Below are positions 54,988-64,000 of a stretch of 64,000 nucleotides of DNA, in pieces; position 1 is the stretch's first letter; each line of letters starts with the position of its first letter. Below the pieces are notes generated by a model, which worked only from the letters and a program-made list of their open reading frames with translations, was not told the DNA's origin and did not search any database. A program made the translations under genes and the position numbers. Origin of the DNA: Macrothele yani. Taxonomy: Eukaryota > Arthropoda > Arachnida > Araneae > Macrothelidae. The stretch covers positions 52,833,336 through 52,897,335 of the forward strand of contig CM077006.1 in NCBI GenBank assembly GCA_039090855.1. The letters run 5' to 3'.

Positions 54988-56880
54988 AAAAACAAGAATC
55001 TTTCGAAGTTCGATAAAGGGTTTATTGTGGGTATCCGTCTGGCAATTCTATTCAATTCAAAGATTCCTAGCTTAGGTTGAGAGACCCGAACCCACAGCGC
55101 TATGCGCCTTTTGGCAGGTGAAAGAGAAACTAAGAGAGTTAGGAGCAGATTGCCCAGACAGAATAGCACGAAAGAAAAGTATGGAAATATTAGAGCACAA
55201 GAAGTAAACGATTTCCCGTTAAGTAGTGAAGTTATAAGCTGCCCTACATACTTACCTGCAACAACAAGCCGTTCCGAGCGATATTTCTCTCGGCAGAAAA
55301 AAGCCCGGTACACCGCTGCCACAGATGAGTACAGGCGGAAAGGAAGGGAAGGACATGGGAAAGGGGGAACCTGAAATAAAAAAAGACATCACACACAGAA
55401 TAAGTTTCCCAGAGGAATATCGACGTTCAACACCGGATAAAACAAAACTGGCAGTTTGCTCAGTTTCCCTCTCGGAGTCGGCTATTTGCTTTGTTACTCA
55501 TCAGCCAATGAGAGAAAAGATTTTTCCCCATTGGTTTAAAATTTTTTTCTCAGGTTTACTTATGCTGATTCTTGCCTGGCATGGTGAGAGTATCCATAGC
55601 TAAATTGGTGTTAACACCGATCGAGGTTTAAGTTACTCAATTTGAGTAAACAACAGAAAAATAAAAAAAGCCACAATCAGGGTTATTATTATTTATTTTC
55701 ATTTTTTATTCCTTATTTAAGGAGTCGGAAGTATAAGGGCCAATCATTTTTTTTTCTCGCTACTTCTCTGCTTGTTGCACATTTGTGTGCAACAGCGCAG
55801 AAACTGTTTTATTTATTTTTTTAGTCAGAACTAAGGCGTAAGAAAAGAAAAATTTTAATAAAAAAGACAAACAACACCTTGTTTGTTAGGGAAATAGATA
55901 TTCAGTACAAAAAAGCTAGTTCTTTTTTTGGAACATTTTGCTCGGCCCTTAAAAGGGCCCTTTTTTTTTTTTTTTTTCTTTTCCAAAGCTATTTTGAAAA
56001 CTGACTTGTTTCTCAAAAGGTGAGATATCCCGGGTCTTAGTGGGAAAATAGCCCGCATTTCTTGTCGAAGGGGCGTAATTGTGGCGCAACGATGATCTGT
56101 CAGGAACGAGATCGCTGTCGTCTGAGAAGGCTTGTACGGAGTAACAGGTCTTCCTGTGTGCAGCTGTTAACCAAAGCACCGAACGAAGGCAGTTCCTGAC
56201 TCATCTCTCAGCGAACTGTGAGCAGGGAATTAAAGAGAGTCGGTATTGGCAGTCGCGTGCCGGAAACCACTGACTTCTGAGAAGAATCGGACACTTCGTC
56301 TTCAGTGATGTCAGGAACACCGTGACTGTACACTGGAAAAAAGTCATGTGGTCCGATGAGTTGTAGTACACGTTGTTCTTTACCAACAGTAGGCAGAGAG
56401 TGTAGCAGCAGCCCCATGAAACAATGGACCCAACTTGCCTTATAAACACAGCTTAAGGCTTTTGAGGTGGGTTCGTGGTGTGGGACACGTTCTGTTGGCA
56501 CGGAACGGGTCCCCTGATATTGCTGGCAGGTCGGATGTCCGTCAAGGGTTATTTGAACATTGTTCCCGACCAAGTCCATCTTGCAATGTTGACTTTTTAT
56601 CCAGCAGGTGACAGCTGTTTCATGGAAGACAATGCTACGCGCAAGATGTCTTCATCCGTGGTTCATCGAGCATGACAGCGACTTTCACCATTTTCCCAGA
56701 CCACCACAAATCCCGGATCTGAACACCATTGGGAATGTATGGGACATGTTAGAAAACCAGATCTGAAAGTAAAGTTCCCTCCCGTCAAATATGAGCCTGT
56801 TAAAGGACGCCTGGTATGTTGTAGATGTAGATGCACTCCAACACCTTGTGGAATCTATGCCACACCGCACACATTTGGAC
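54988..56880 (+). pseudogene. Tc1-like transposase split by a 1-kb insertion
   Basis: The start KNKNLSKFDKGFIVGIRLA (54988-55044) matches the N-terminal HTH of Tc1 transposases. About 1 kb of foreign DNA follows. The protein resumes near 56070 as GRNCGATMICQERDRCRLRRLVRSNRSS, LISQRTVSREL, a shifted SDVRNTVTVHWKKVMWSDEL (first Asp kept), VVWDTFCWHGTGPL, FYPAGDSCFMEDNATR (second Asp) and PDLNTIGNVWDML, where the catalytic Glu position is Gly. About 35 residues of the first HTH linker are missing at the junction. Many stops and shifts. Dead copy. Confidence 0.78.
55045..56069. other. Unidentified insertion within the Tc1 remnant
   Basis: About 1.0 kb between the two transposase parts. It contains frames up to 114 codons (55322-54978 on minus overlaps its left border) and poly-T/A runs near 55960. 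No motif, no convincing terminal repeat and no target duplication found. Confidence 0.45.
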
Positions 56881-56899
56881 AAAAGGAGGTCAAATATTG

Positions 56900-57616
56900 T
56901 ATTGAATAAAATTTTCTAATTCAAAACCGGTATGTGTAGGAAAGGCAGGAGAGGAATTCGTAGATCAGGAAAATGACAAAAGCATAGCCCACTGTGAAAA
57001 AGAGATCCTGAAACGAACGGCTGTCACTGAGGTCATGTGATCGAGTCGTAGCTACCGTGTGTGCGTCGTCTAAGCTAGTAATGTGCGGAATCGGAAGGGT
57101 GACAGAGTAGTGGGAGAATTTCATAAAACGTGCGCTGATGGAAACTTCGAAGGTTGCGTTGCAATATCAATAAAATGTGCTAATATTCAGTTCATAAACT
57201 ACTTCGGAAGTTTTACACAAAATGAAGGAAATGCTAAAGTTTAAACCAAACTGACAAAGTATTTGCAAAGTTTTCGCTTAGAATTCCAGCTGACGGGAAC
57301 TTTGAAATTTGCCGCAAGAAATGGGCTGTTGTTTTGTTGACAATTTACTTAAAACTTTGTGGCACGAAATGCGAATATTTTAATATTTTTGATGGCATAT
57401 TGGATGTCTGCATCGATTCCATAATGGCGGCTTGTTTGCAATTTTTGTTTCGCTCCTGTTGAACTCCCTGTTGGATTTTTGTGGAACTATTTTCAATTTC
57501 CTTGTATTTTTATTGAAGGACTTTGCTCCGCCGCCATTTCGGAGGTTCCGGCGACAGTATATTTGGTTCTGGCCTATACCCGAAATGTTAACATTACTGA
57601 TGTGTCGTTTCAGTTG
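56900..57616. other. Stretch without a recognisable gene
   Basis: Short frames on both strands (57673-57380 minus, 57432-57635 plus) without recognisable motifs. Confidence 0.4.
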
Positions 57617-57800
57617 TGACATGCCTGCCACGTAGGTCGCACATGAGATAAAGGCAGATAGCAGCGAGGGCACATGTTCGCGTAGCTCACTTGGGAGAGC
57701 GACTTACTTCGGAGTGAGGGGGACCCAGGTTCGATGCCCTGCGTGGACAAAGGTAATGGAGGAATTTACTGCGTCATACAGTGTGTTCTTCATTCATGGA
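57617..57800 (+). mobile_element. SINE-B2 copy, subtype with GCAGATAGCAG leader
   Basis: Leader GTGACATGCCTGCCACGTAG, CATGAGATAAAGGCAGATAG, tRNA-like body GTTCGCGTAGCTCACTTGGG with box B AGGTTCGATGCC, tail GTGGACAAAGGTAATGGAGG, TTTACTGCGTCATACAGTGT. Its leader and tail are those of the 63774 copy. Confidence 0.85.
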
Positions 57801-58446
57801 TTACTCAAGGAAGAATACTTTTTCGCATTTCTTTTGCTTCACTTGAACACATTTTCTGAGGTTTCTTTTTACTGTCTTTATTTTTTGGAAGGGCGGACTT
57901 TTGTCGTTTGAACTTATAGCATTTAGTAAATCTACCACCTAGCCGCGTCTACCACTAAAGAAAACAAGAGCGGTGCAAAAAACATTTCCTTAAGATGTAT
58001 GCATCTTACGGAAATTCTAAACCTTTAAACAATTGAAATAGTTTTACCAACAAAACATATGCATAATGAATTCTTTTTTCAATGTATATATAAATAACTA
58101 AACTTTGCACGTTATATTACTTAAGACTAAAAAGAAATCTAAACTTTATATCAGTAACAAATATTTTTTTTTTCAAAAACGCTCTAATATTTTTTTTTTT
58201 TTTTTTTGCAGTGTTAAATAAACTTTATATGTTTTTACAAGTGGTACTTCGTTTTTCTTTGGAAAGAAAATCACAATAATAAATAAAAATAATAAAATAT
58301 GAACAACTTCACAGCAACACGCTAACGGACTAATGCCGTTCATGACTTCAGAGCAGGGAAGCTGAGACCATTTTGGTCACATGACTAAATCGTTTCAGGG
58401 CCTTTCCAGTGGTCTATGTGACAAAAGCTGATGACGTCATGATAGA
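57801..58446. other. Stretch without a recognisable gene
   Basis: Strongly AT-rich (T-runs near 58167 and 58190). No gene seen. Confidence 0.45.
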
Positions 58447-58622
58447 AGTCCCTCAAGTAACAACGGCTTGGACACATTGCTAGAAGAAATGACCATTGCT
58501 GGGCACTTGGAATACAAGACAGGATTTCAAGGGACTGGAAAACACCCAGAAGAAGATTACGTGAGATGAATGATGAAATTCGAAAGAATGCCAGAGTGAC
58601 ATGGAAGAAAATTATTTAAGAC
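58447..58622 (+). pseudogene. LINE reverse transcriptase C-terminal fragment
   Basis: Reads RLGHIARRNDHCWALGIQ, then DRISRDWKTPRRRLREMND and RVTWKKII. This is the region following the thumb of non-LTR reverse transcriptases (LGHI.R.D...GRRRLR..W). It is too short to assign a clade and differs from the 44731 fragment. Tc1-J begins shortly downstream. Confidence 0.6.
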
Positions 58623-58826
58623 AGATAATTATTTAAGCGTCTTGGGGAGGTGATCCAGCAGTGAATCTAGAATTGGTGATGATGATATATGCTGGGAACA
58701 GTACAAAAATTCTACACTCAGTAAACAAAACATTAGAGATAAGGGTGATGGGCAGTTGACATGGCCAGGCGCAGAGTAAAACAGACCAAAACCGAACGTA
58801 GGTGATAAGTAAGCGGACAGCAGAAC

Positions 58827-60396
58827 ATAAACATAAATCAAGCTTTCTTTCCATGTAACATAACTACAAAATTTTTATTTTTTAGAAGCATACATGCTCC
58901 AGCTTTGTCCGTCCGCACGATAACTCACGTGAAAATGTTTCGATTTGGACGAAATTTTAGTATGTGGTAGGGGATCACCTGGGAACGAACCCTATTGAAA
59001 ATGGGCGAAACAGGGTCAAAGGTCAGGACATAGGAGCGGGATCTATTCCATTGCTCTTATGCGTCATAACTTGCGTAAAAATGGTTCGATTTCGATGACA
59101 TTTTAGTATGTGGTAAGGAACCACATGGGGACGAACTCTACTGAAAATGGGCGAAATGGGGTCAAAGGTCAGGACATAAAAGCGGAATCCATTCCATTGC
59201 CCTTATGCGGCATAACTTGCGTAAAAATGGTTCGATTTCGATGAAATTTTAGTATGTGGTAGGGAGCCACTCGGGACGAACCCTATTGAAAATGGGCGAA
59301 ACAGGGTCAAAGGTCAGGATATAGGAGCGGAATCTATTCCATTGCTCTTATGCGTCACAACTTGCGTAAAAATGGTTCGATTTCAATGAAATTTTAGTAT
59401 GTGGTAAGGAACCACATGGGGACGAACTCTACTGAAAATGGGCGAAATGGGGTCAAAGGTCAGGACATAAAAGCGGAATCCATTCCATTGCCCTTATGCG
59501 GCATAACTTGCGTAAAAATGGTTCGATTTCGATGAAATTTTAGTATGTGGTAGGGAGCCACTCGGGACGAACCCTATTGAAAATGGGCGAAACAGGGTCA
59601 AAGGTCAGGATATAGGAGCGGAATCTATTCCATTGCTCTTATGCGTCACAACTTGCGTAAAAATGGTTCGATTTCAATGAAATTTTAGTATGTGGTAAGG
59701 AACCACATGGGGACGAACTCTACTGAAAATGGGCGAAATGGGGTCAAAGGTCAGGACATAAAAGCGGAATCCATTCCATTGCCCTTATGCGGCATAACTT
59801 GCGTAAAAATGGTTCGATTTCGATGAAATTTTAGTATGTGGTAGGGAACCACCTGGGAACGAACCCTATTGAAAATGGGCGAAACAGGGTCAAAGTTCAG
59901 GACACTGGAGTGGGATCCATTCCATTGCCCTTGTGCATCATAACTTACCTAAAATGCTTCGATTACGACAAAACGTTATCATGTTGTTCCGGAGGTATAG
60001 TGAACCGGTTCTGTTGCATATCAACGAAATCGGGTTAAAGGTCATTGCACAAAAGCAAGATTTATTCCACAGCCATTATTCTCATAACTTGAGTAAAACT
60101 GCTTCTTTTGCGACAAAACTTTATCATGTTGTTCCGGAGGTATAGTGAACCGGTTCTGTTGAATATCATCGAAATGGGGTCAAAGGTCAGAACACAGGAG
60201 CGAGATTTATTCCACGGCCATTATCCACATAACTTGAGTAATAATTTTTGGTATGTTGGAAAGCGTATCATAATCAATACATTGCATGATTTTACTAACT
60301 TGTTTTTTACGTGGGAGATGAATGGATGGGAGATGAAAAAAATTTCAAATTTCCGTGGTTATGTTACATGGAAAGAATAGCTTCATTTATGTCTAT
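58827..60396. mobile_element. Inverted-repeat element enclosing HINE1 copy c
   Basis: Arms 58827-58873 and 60347-60396 (CTTTCCATGTAACATAAC and inverse) match over about 47 bp. GACAGCAGAAC occurs at 58816-58826 and again at 60424-60434, so it may be an 11-bp target duplication with ~27 bp more on the right. HINE1 copy c lies between the arms. Confidence 0.65.
58872..60304 (+). mobile_element. HINE1 copy c
   Basis: The 5' end is damaged (TACGCTTTCCAAC missing; starts near GAAGCATACATGCTCC), then GTCCGTCCGCACGATAACTC. About eight ~146-bp monomers follow, partly as ~300-bp dimers repeated almost identically (59100, 59400 and 59700 regions). Then GTTGGAAAGCGTA (60254-60266), the hairpin and ACTAACTTGTT. 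Confidence 0.75.
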
Positions 60397-60463
60397 ATTA
60401 ATTATTCCATGTGTTTCCAACTAGACAGCAGAACTTTCCAACGGTGTATCGAAATCGACGAAC

Positions 60464-61420
60464 ATGGGTAAACGCAGTGATCTGAGCGACTTTGATCGTG
60501 GACGCATTGTCGGCGCAAGACAGATGGGTCATTCTATCGCACAAATGGTAAGCACCCTAGAGGGCAACGGTATCAAAGGTGTACCGCGAATATACCATCA
60601 ACAGGTGCACCAGTATCTAGAAAGAAAGCGGGGGCCAACTGCACGTCATTGATTGCCGGGATCAGTGTACACCATCCTGGCTCGTACAGACCGACCGCTA
60701 GTCAACGGCGTCGCAAATTACATCCAGGTCAGATGTCGGAGTCCCAAGGAGCATCAGCGAGCGCACAGTACTGAGCACGCTGCATACTCTGGGCTACGAA
60801 AGTGGACGCCTTACTCGTGTGCCGCTGTGGACTGCTCGTCATCGGAAATTACGTCTCGCCTGGTGCCGAGAACAGCAAAACTGGACCTCTATGGTCAGAT
60901 GAATCCCGGTTTCAGCTGTTGCGAGTGTGGCGTCGGCAGCATGGCAGATTGGCTCTGTTCAAGGCGGTGGTGGCTCCGTGATGGTTTGGGGAGCTTTGTT
61001 ATGGGACACATTAGGTAGCTTAGTGTGTCTGGAGAGATCCTTAACCGCTGCGCTCTACCAGCATGCACTGGCTGATCACCCACACACTTTCATGACCTTC
61101 GCGCATCTTGCGACCAATGGTCTTTTCAGCAGAACAATGCGCGGCCCCACCGGGCTGTAGCCACCCAGGCATGGCTCGAGGAACGCTCATCTGAGTTTCG
61201 AACCATCCAGTGGCCCCCAAGGTCCCCGAATTTAAACCCTATGGAAGCTCTCAAGGATGCCTTGGAGCGGAACATCAAATCCATGGATCCTGAACCGGCG
61301 TCTCGGGTGGAGTTGTGGACAATGCGACAACAGGCATGGCTGGCATTACCTCCGGAAACCCTAGGACGTCCATGGAGTCGACGCCTACTGGATGTTATAT
61401 GCTGCAGAGAAGGTAGGTGT
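60464..61420 (+). pseudogene. Tc1-like transposase, multiply frameshifted
   Basis: ATG at 60464 starts MGKRSDLSDFDRGRIVGARQMGHSIAQM, the first HTH. Downstream frames change often: a second HTH is traceable near 60700-60790, and a WSDESRFQLLRVW-type block near 60893-60930 gives the first Asp. Then come a GGSVMVWG-like block near 60966, FQQNNARPHRAVATQ (second catalytic Asp replaced by Asn) and SPNLNPMEALKDAL (Glu kept) near 61127-61260. The end reads QAWLALPPETLGRPWSRRL. Same family as the copy at 1890-2680. Inactive. Confidence 0.82.
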
Positions 61421-61465
61421 TTCTAATGTTTTGTACATTGAGTGTACATGTGTAACGTACCAGGA

Positions 61466-61650
61466 GATGTGACGTACCTGCCCGAAGGACGCACACGACA
61501 TAAAGGCAGATAGGAATCAGAATAAAATGTCCGCGTAGCTCAATTGGTAGAGCAACTTATTCCGGAATGAGGGGATCCGGGTTCGAATCCTGGCGTGGAC
61601 AGAAATGACGGAGAAATTTACTTCGTTATAATGGCGCCCGAACTATCCGG
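61466..61650 (+). mobile_element. SINE-B2 trimer, unit 1
   Basis: Leader GTGACGTACCTGCCCGAAGG, tRNA-like body GTCCGCGTAGCTCAATTGGT, box B GGGTTCGAATCCTGG, tail GAAATTTACTTCGTTATAAT. It is followed by a ~210-bp spacer (ATGGCGCCCGAACTATCCGG...) that recurs after unit 2. Confidence 0.9.
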
Positions 61651-61876
61651 ATGACCCGACCGTTCAAAATCTCGCAATGGTGTGATGTTATTTCCACACC
61701 GCGAGATAGGAAAAATCAGAGAATCCCTTCTCCAGCGCTTTGAAAAATAAAAAAAGAAATTGACTGGGAGTTCTCAAGTGCACGTTCTACAGTGGATGGC
61801 TGCCTGCAACGATTCATGGTAACGGCTGACCCGTGGGCCATGCCCCCGGCCCTCTTTGGGGGAGGGGGTGGGTAGA

Positions 61877-62060
61877 TGTGACGTACCTGCCAGCAGGACG
61901 CACACGACATAAAGGCATATAGGAATCAGAATAAAATGTCCGCGTAGCTCAATTGGTAGAGCAACTTATTCCGGAATGAGGGGACCCGGGTTCGAATCCT
62001 GGCGCGGATAAAAATGACGGAGAAATTCACTTCGTTGTAATGGCGCCCGAACTATCCGGA
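61877..62060 (+). mobile_element. SINE-B2 trimer, unit 2
   Basis: Near-identical to unit 1, followed by the same spacer (ACCGCGAGATAGGAAAAAT) and an A-run. Confidence 0.9.
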
Positions 62061-62208
62061 TGACCCGACCGTTCCAAATCTCGCATTGGTGTGATGTTAT
62101 TTCCACACCGCGAGATAGGAAAAATAAGAGAATCCTTTCTCCAGCACTTCAAAAAAAAAAAAAAAAAAAATAAGGGGGAGATGATGTAACGTACCAGGAG
62201 ATGTGACG

Positions 62209-62366
62209 TACCTGCCAGAAGGACGCACACGACCTAGAGGCAGATAGGAATCAGAATAAAATGTCCGCGTAGCTCAATTGGTAGAGCAACTTATTCCAGA
62301 ATGAGGGGATCCGGGTTCGAATCCTGGCGTGGACAGAAATGACGGAGAAATTTACTTCGTTATACA
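62209..62366 (+). mobile_element. SINE-B2 trimer, unit 3
   Basis: Near-identical leader and body. After the tail the sequence diverges, so the spacer is absent. Confidence 0.9.
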
Positions 62367-63244
62367 TGCAAATATCTCCAGCATTCAGAGTAATTAAGGG
62401 ATTTGGTTATGTTTGTGTAGAGGAATAAAAATTTCAATTCAACATTCACATAATGTTCGCAGGCAGGCTCATATCTGTGTATGTTGTGCGTGTTACTAAA
62501 CTGAGTAAAAATGGCTTAGTCGCTTGACCTGCTGTTTTAGTTGGGAAATGTGCCATCGCAAGAATCACAGTGATAGCGTGTTTCGGAACTTATGCATAAC
62601 AAGTTTATTGTTTTCTTCCTTACATCCGTGGTGTCCTTGAATTATTCCACCCTCCGCCTTTATTCCTCTGTTTTGTGATTCTGTTCCATAACAAACAAAC
62701 GAAAAAAGTTATGTAATTGCGTGAACATGAACAACTTTCCTTCTCTAAATGAAACAGCTGTAGGGAAACCACCAGATGAAAAACATGTGGTAGGGAATAT
62801 TGATTCTTTCTAGCATCACTGTTAGAATTTTTCAAGTGCAAATACCACTTTTCAAGGGTGTGTTTCAACAGCCGTATAAGGGAGGTCAGTGGTTATGACA
62901 TGAGTTAAATTACCCGTTTCGATTGGCGTTACACCAAAGGAAGTAATTTAGTTCGTGGAACTCCTTCTATGATTCATGCATAATTAATCGGAAGCACCAA
63001 ACGAATAATGTTTGCCCGCATGCTGACTCACTTAATATCATGCGGAATGAAGTTCGCTGCAGCACATAGTTGGAAAACTCTTTTGATAAAAACCGTTTCG
63101 CTTTGCAATTCTACATAGATTCTCTTTAGAACTCAAAAACCTTTAAAGAACAAAGGGAACTAGAAGGATGTCACCGATTTCTACGGGTGTAATTAGCAGT
63201 TCTTTCGATAAAAGTTTCATATACCTACTATGGCAATTTCAGAT
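62367..63244. other. Stretch without a recognisable gene
   Basis: AT-rich, short frames only. Nothing recognisable. Confidence 0.45.
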
Positions 63245-63545
63245 CAGATCATATGTACAGGATTTTAGGAAGGGAGTGTCTAACCCCAGGTCTTAAATAA
63301 CCCTTAGAAATAGGAAGCTAGGAGATTTGGGCTAGAGCGCCCGATAGGAAAGTGACACGAAGTAGAAAGGGGGAGGAAGACGCCCTTATTTATTACCGGG
63401 GGGCAGTACCCGGGGTCCGACGGCTTAACGTGCACATCCGACACACGGCGGATATTCAGTGGATCGGGCGTTCGTACCTGCCTGGGATCGAACCTGAGGT
63501 CCTTTCCGTGGCAGTCACCAACGTTGCCCACTAAGCCACCCGCTG
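63245..63545 (-). mobile_element. SINE-C copy
   Basis: About 300 bp, high similarity to 38473-38780 over the full length, same orientation. It has the tRNA-like head with GGTTCGATCCC and the GGACCCCGGGTACTGCCCCC body. Confidence 0.78.
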
Positions 63546-63773
63546 TCCCTGTGGCAATTTCAAGGTTCCTTTTTACTTATAACTCAGTAGTACTCCATGA
63601 AAATACTGGATTTTACTACACTCAGGGAAAAAACTTCCTGTAAAAACACCTGGAAAATACACGGAACATCTATGTAAAGAATTTTGTTTGTAAATTAATT
63701 TAAAATGTCAATTTCAAGTGTGTTTTTTTAACTTTACATTCTGTAGTATTCCATAAAAAACAGGATTGGATTT

Positions 63774-63965
63774 GTGACGTGCCTTTCCCGCAGGACGCAC
63801 ATGAGATAAAGGCAGATAGCAGTGAGAGCACATGCTAGTGTAGTATAGTAGATAGCACTCGGAGCCGAGAGTTGTGTTCTGGGTTCGAATCCCGTCCCTG
63901 GCCTGCGAATAATGGAGAAATTTACTTCGTCATAGAGTGTACTTCACTCAAAGAAGAAACTTCAT
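63774..63965 (+). mobile_element. SINE-B2 variant with a different tRNA-like body
   Basis: The leader (GTGACGTGCCTTTCCCGCAG, CATGAGATAAAGGCAGATAG) and tail (ATGGAGAAATTTACTTCGTC) are those of SINE-B2. The body between them is GTGTAGTATAGTAGATAGCA, CTCGGAGCCGAG, GGGTTCGAATCCCGTC, which is not the GTCCGCGTAGCTC body of the other copies. Confidence 0.8.
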
Positions 63966-64000
63966 GTTAAAAAATACCCTGGAAAATGTATGGAAGTTCT

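Larger units (their letters stand above)
58715..61444 (+). mobile_element. Tc1-J: Tc1-like element carrying nested insertions
   Basis: Left end CACTCAGTAAACAAAACATT and right end inverse of CACTCAATGTACAAAACATT, with TA at 58713-58714 and 61445-61446. Span 2.73 kb because 58827-60396 is inserted in the 5' leader. Without it the element is about 1.15 kb. Confidence 0.87.

Noticed and set aside
61529..61601. Possible genuine tRNA genes (good acceptor and T-arm pairing, GGGTTCGAATCC)
   Set aside because: The anticodon arm cannot form a proper 5-bp stem with a 7-nt loop, and the body sits in a conserved leader and tail repeated at many loci, so it is a SINE. The same applies to all other tRNA-like blocks in the window.

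Overview
This is eukaryotic nuclear DNA from an animal, most likely an invertebrate and plausibly an arthropod. I infer that from the mix of element families: Tc1/mariner elements, Penelope-like retroelements (PLEs) with GIY-YIG nucleases, a mariner of the DUF4817-associated kind, several tRNA-derived SINE families, and AT-rich filler. I cannot name the species. I recognise no host gene, no true tRNA or rRNA gene and no bacterial-style feature. The window is a repeat landfill in which almost every recognisable block is a transposable element, a satellite grown from one, or filler. The only long intact coding region is a Tc1-type transposase (33820-34851).

Layout. 0-6 kb: two broken Tc1 copies, a long hairpin and a non-autonomous element full of ~150-bp repeats (called HINE2 here). 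6-11 kb: SINEs, a foldback element, and a mariner (9014-10458) whose end has been amplified into about 11 extra tandem units (7421-9013). 11-16 kb: one complete but frameshifted Tc1 (11948-13193), a HINE1 element and a truncated Tc1. 17-30 kb: a 5'-truncated PLE, a second HINE2, a mariner split by an insertion, and an ~85-bp minisatellite into which a 6.2-kb head-to-head pair of PLEs and a full-length Tc1 have inserted. 31-38 kb: a SINE-A cluster, the intact Tc1 and another complete but inactive Tc1. 38-49 kb: SINEs and a LINE reverse transcriptase broken by a hAT-like element and a Tc1. This stretch also holds a TTAA-flanked piggyBac-like MITE inside a SINE and a Tc1 split by a 1.5-kb HINE1. 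49-64 kb: tRNA-like SINE-B copies including a tandem trimer, a 40-bp minisatellite, a deleted DUF4817-type mariner, and two more Tc1 elements split by insertions.

Relations. The autonomous families supply enzymes: Tc1/mariner DDE transposases, PLE reverse transcriptase plus GIY-YIG nuclease, and LINE reverse transcriptase. The SINEs, MITEs and HINE-like elements are non-autonomous passengers. Many insertion boundaries can be read exactly from TA, TTAA, 8-bp or 9-12-bp target duplications, so relative ages can be ordered by nesting. The least expected signals are two apparently related families of satellite-carrying elements with a Helentron-like layout, a satellite born from a mariner end, the inverted PLE pair that shares its disabling mutations, and a SINE whose tRNA-like body has been exchanged. 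Names such as HINE1, SINE-A and Tc1-E are labels for this window only.
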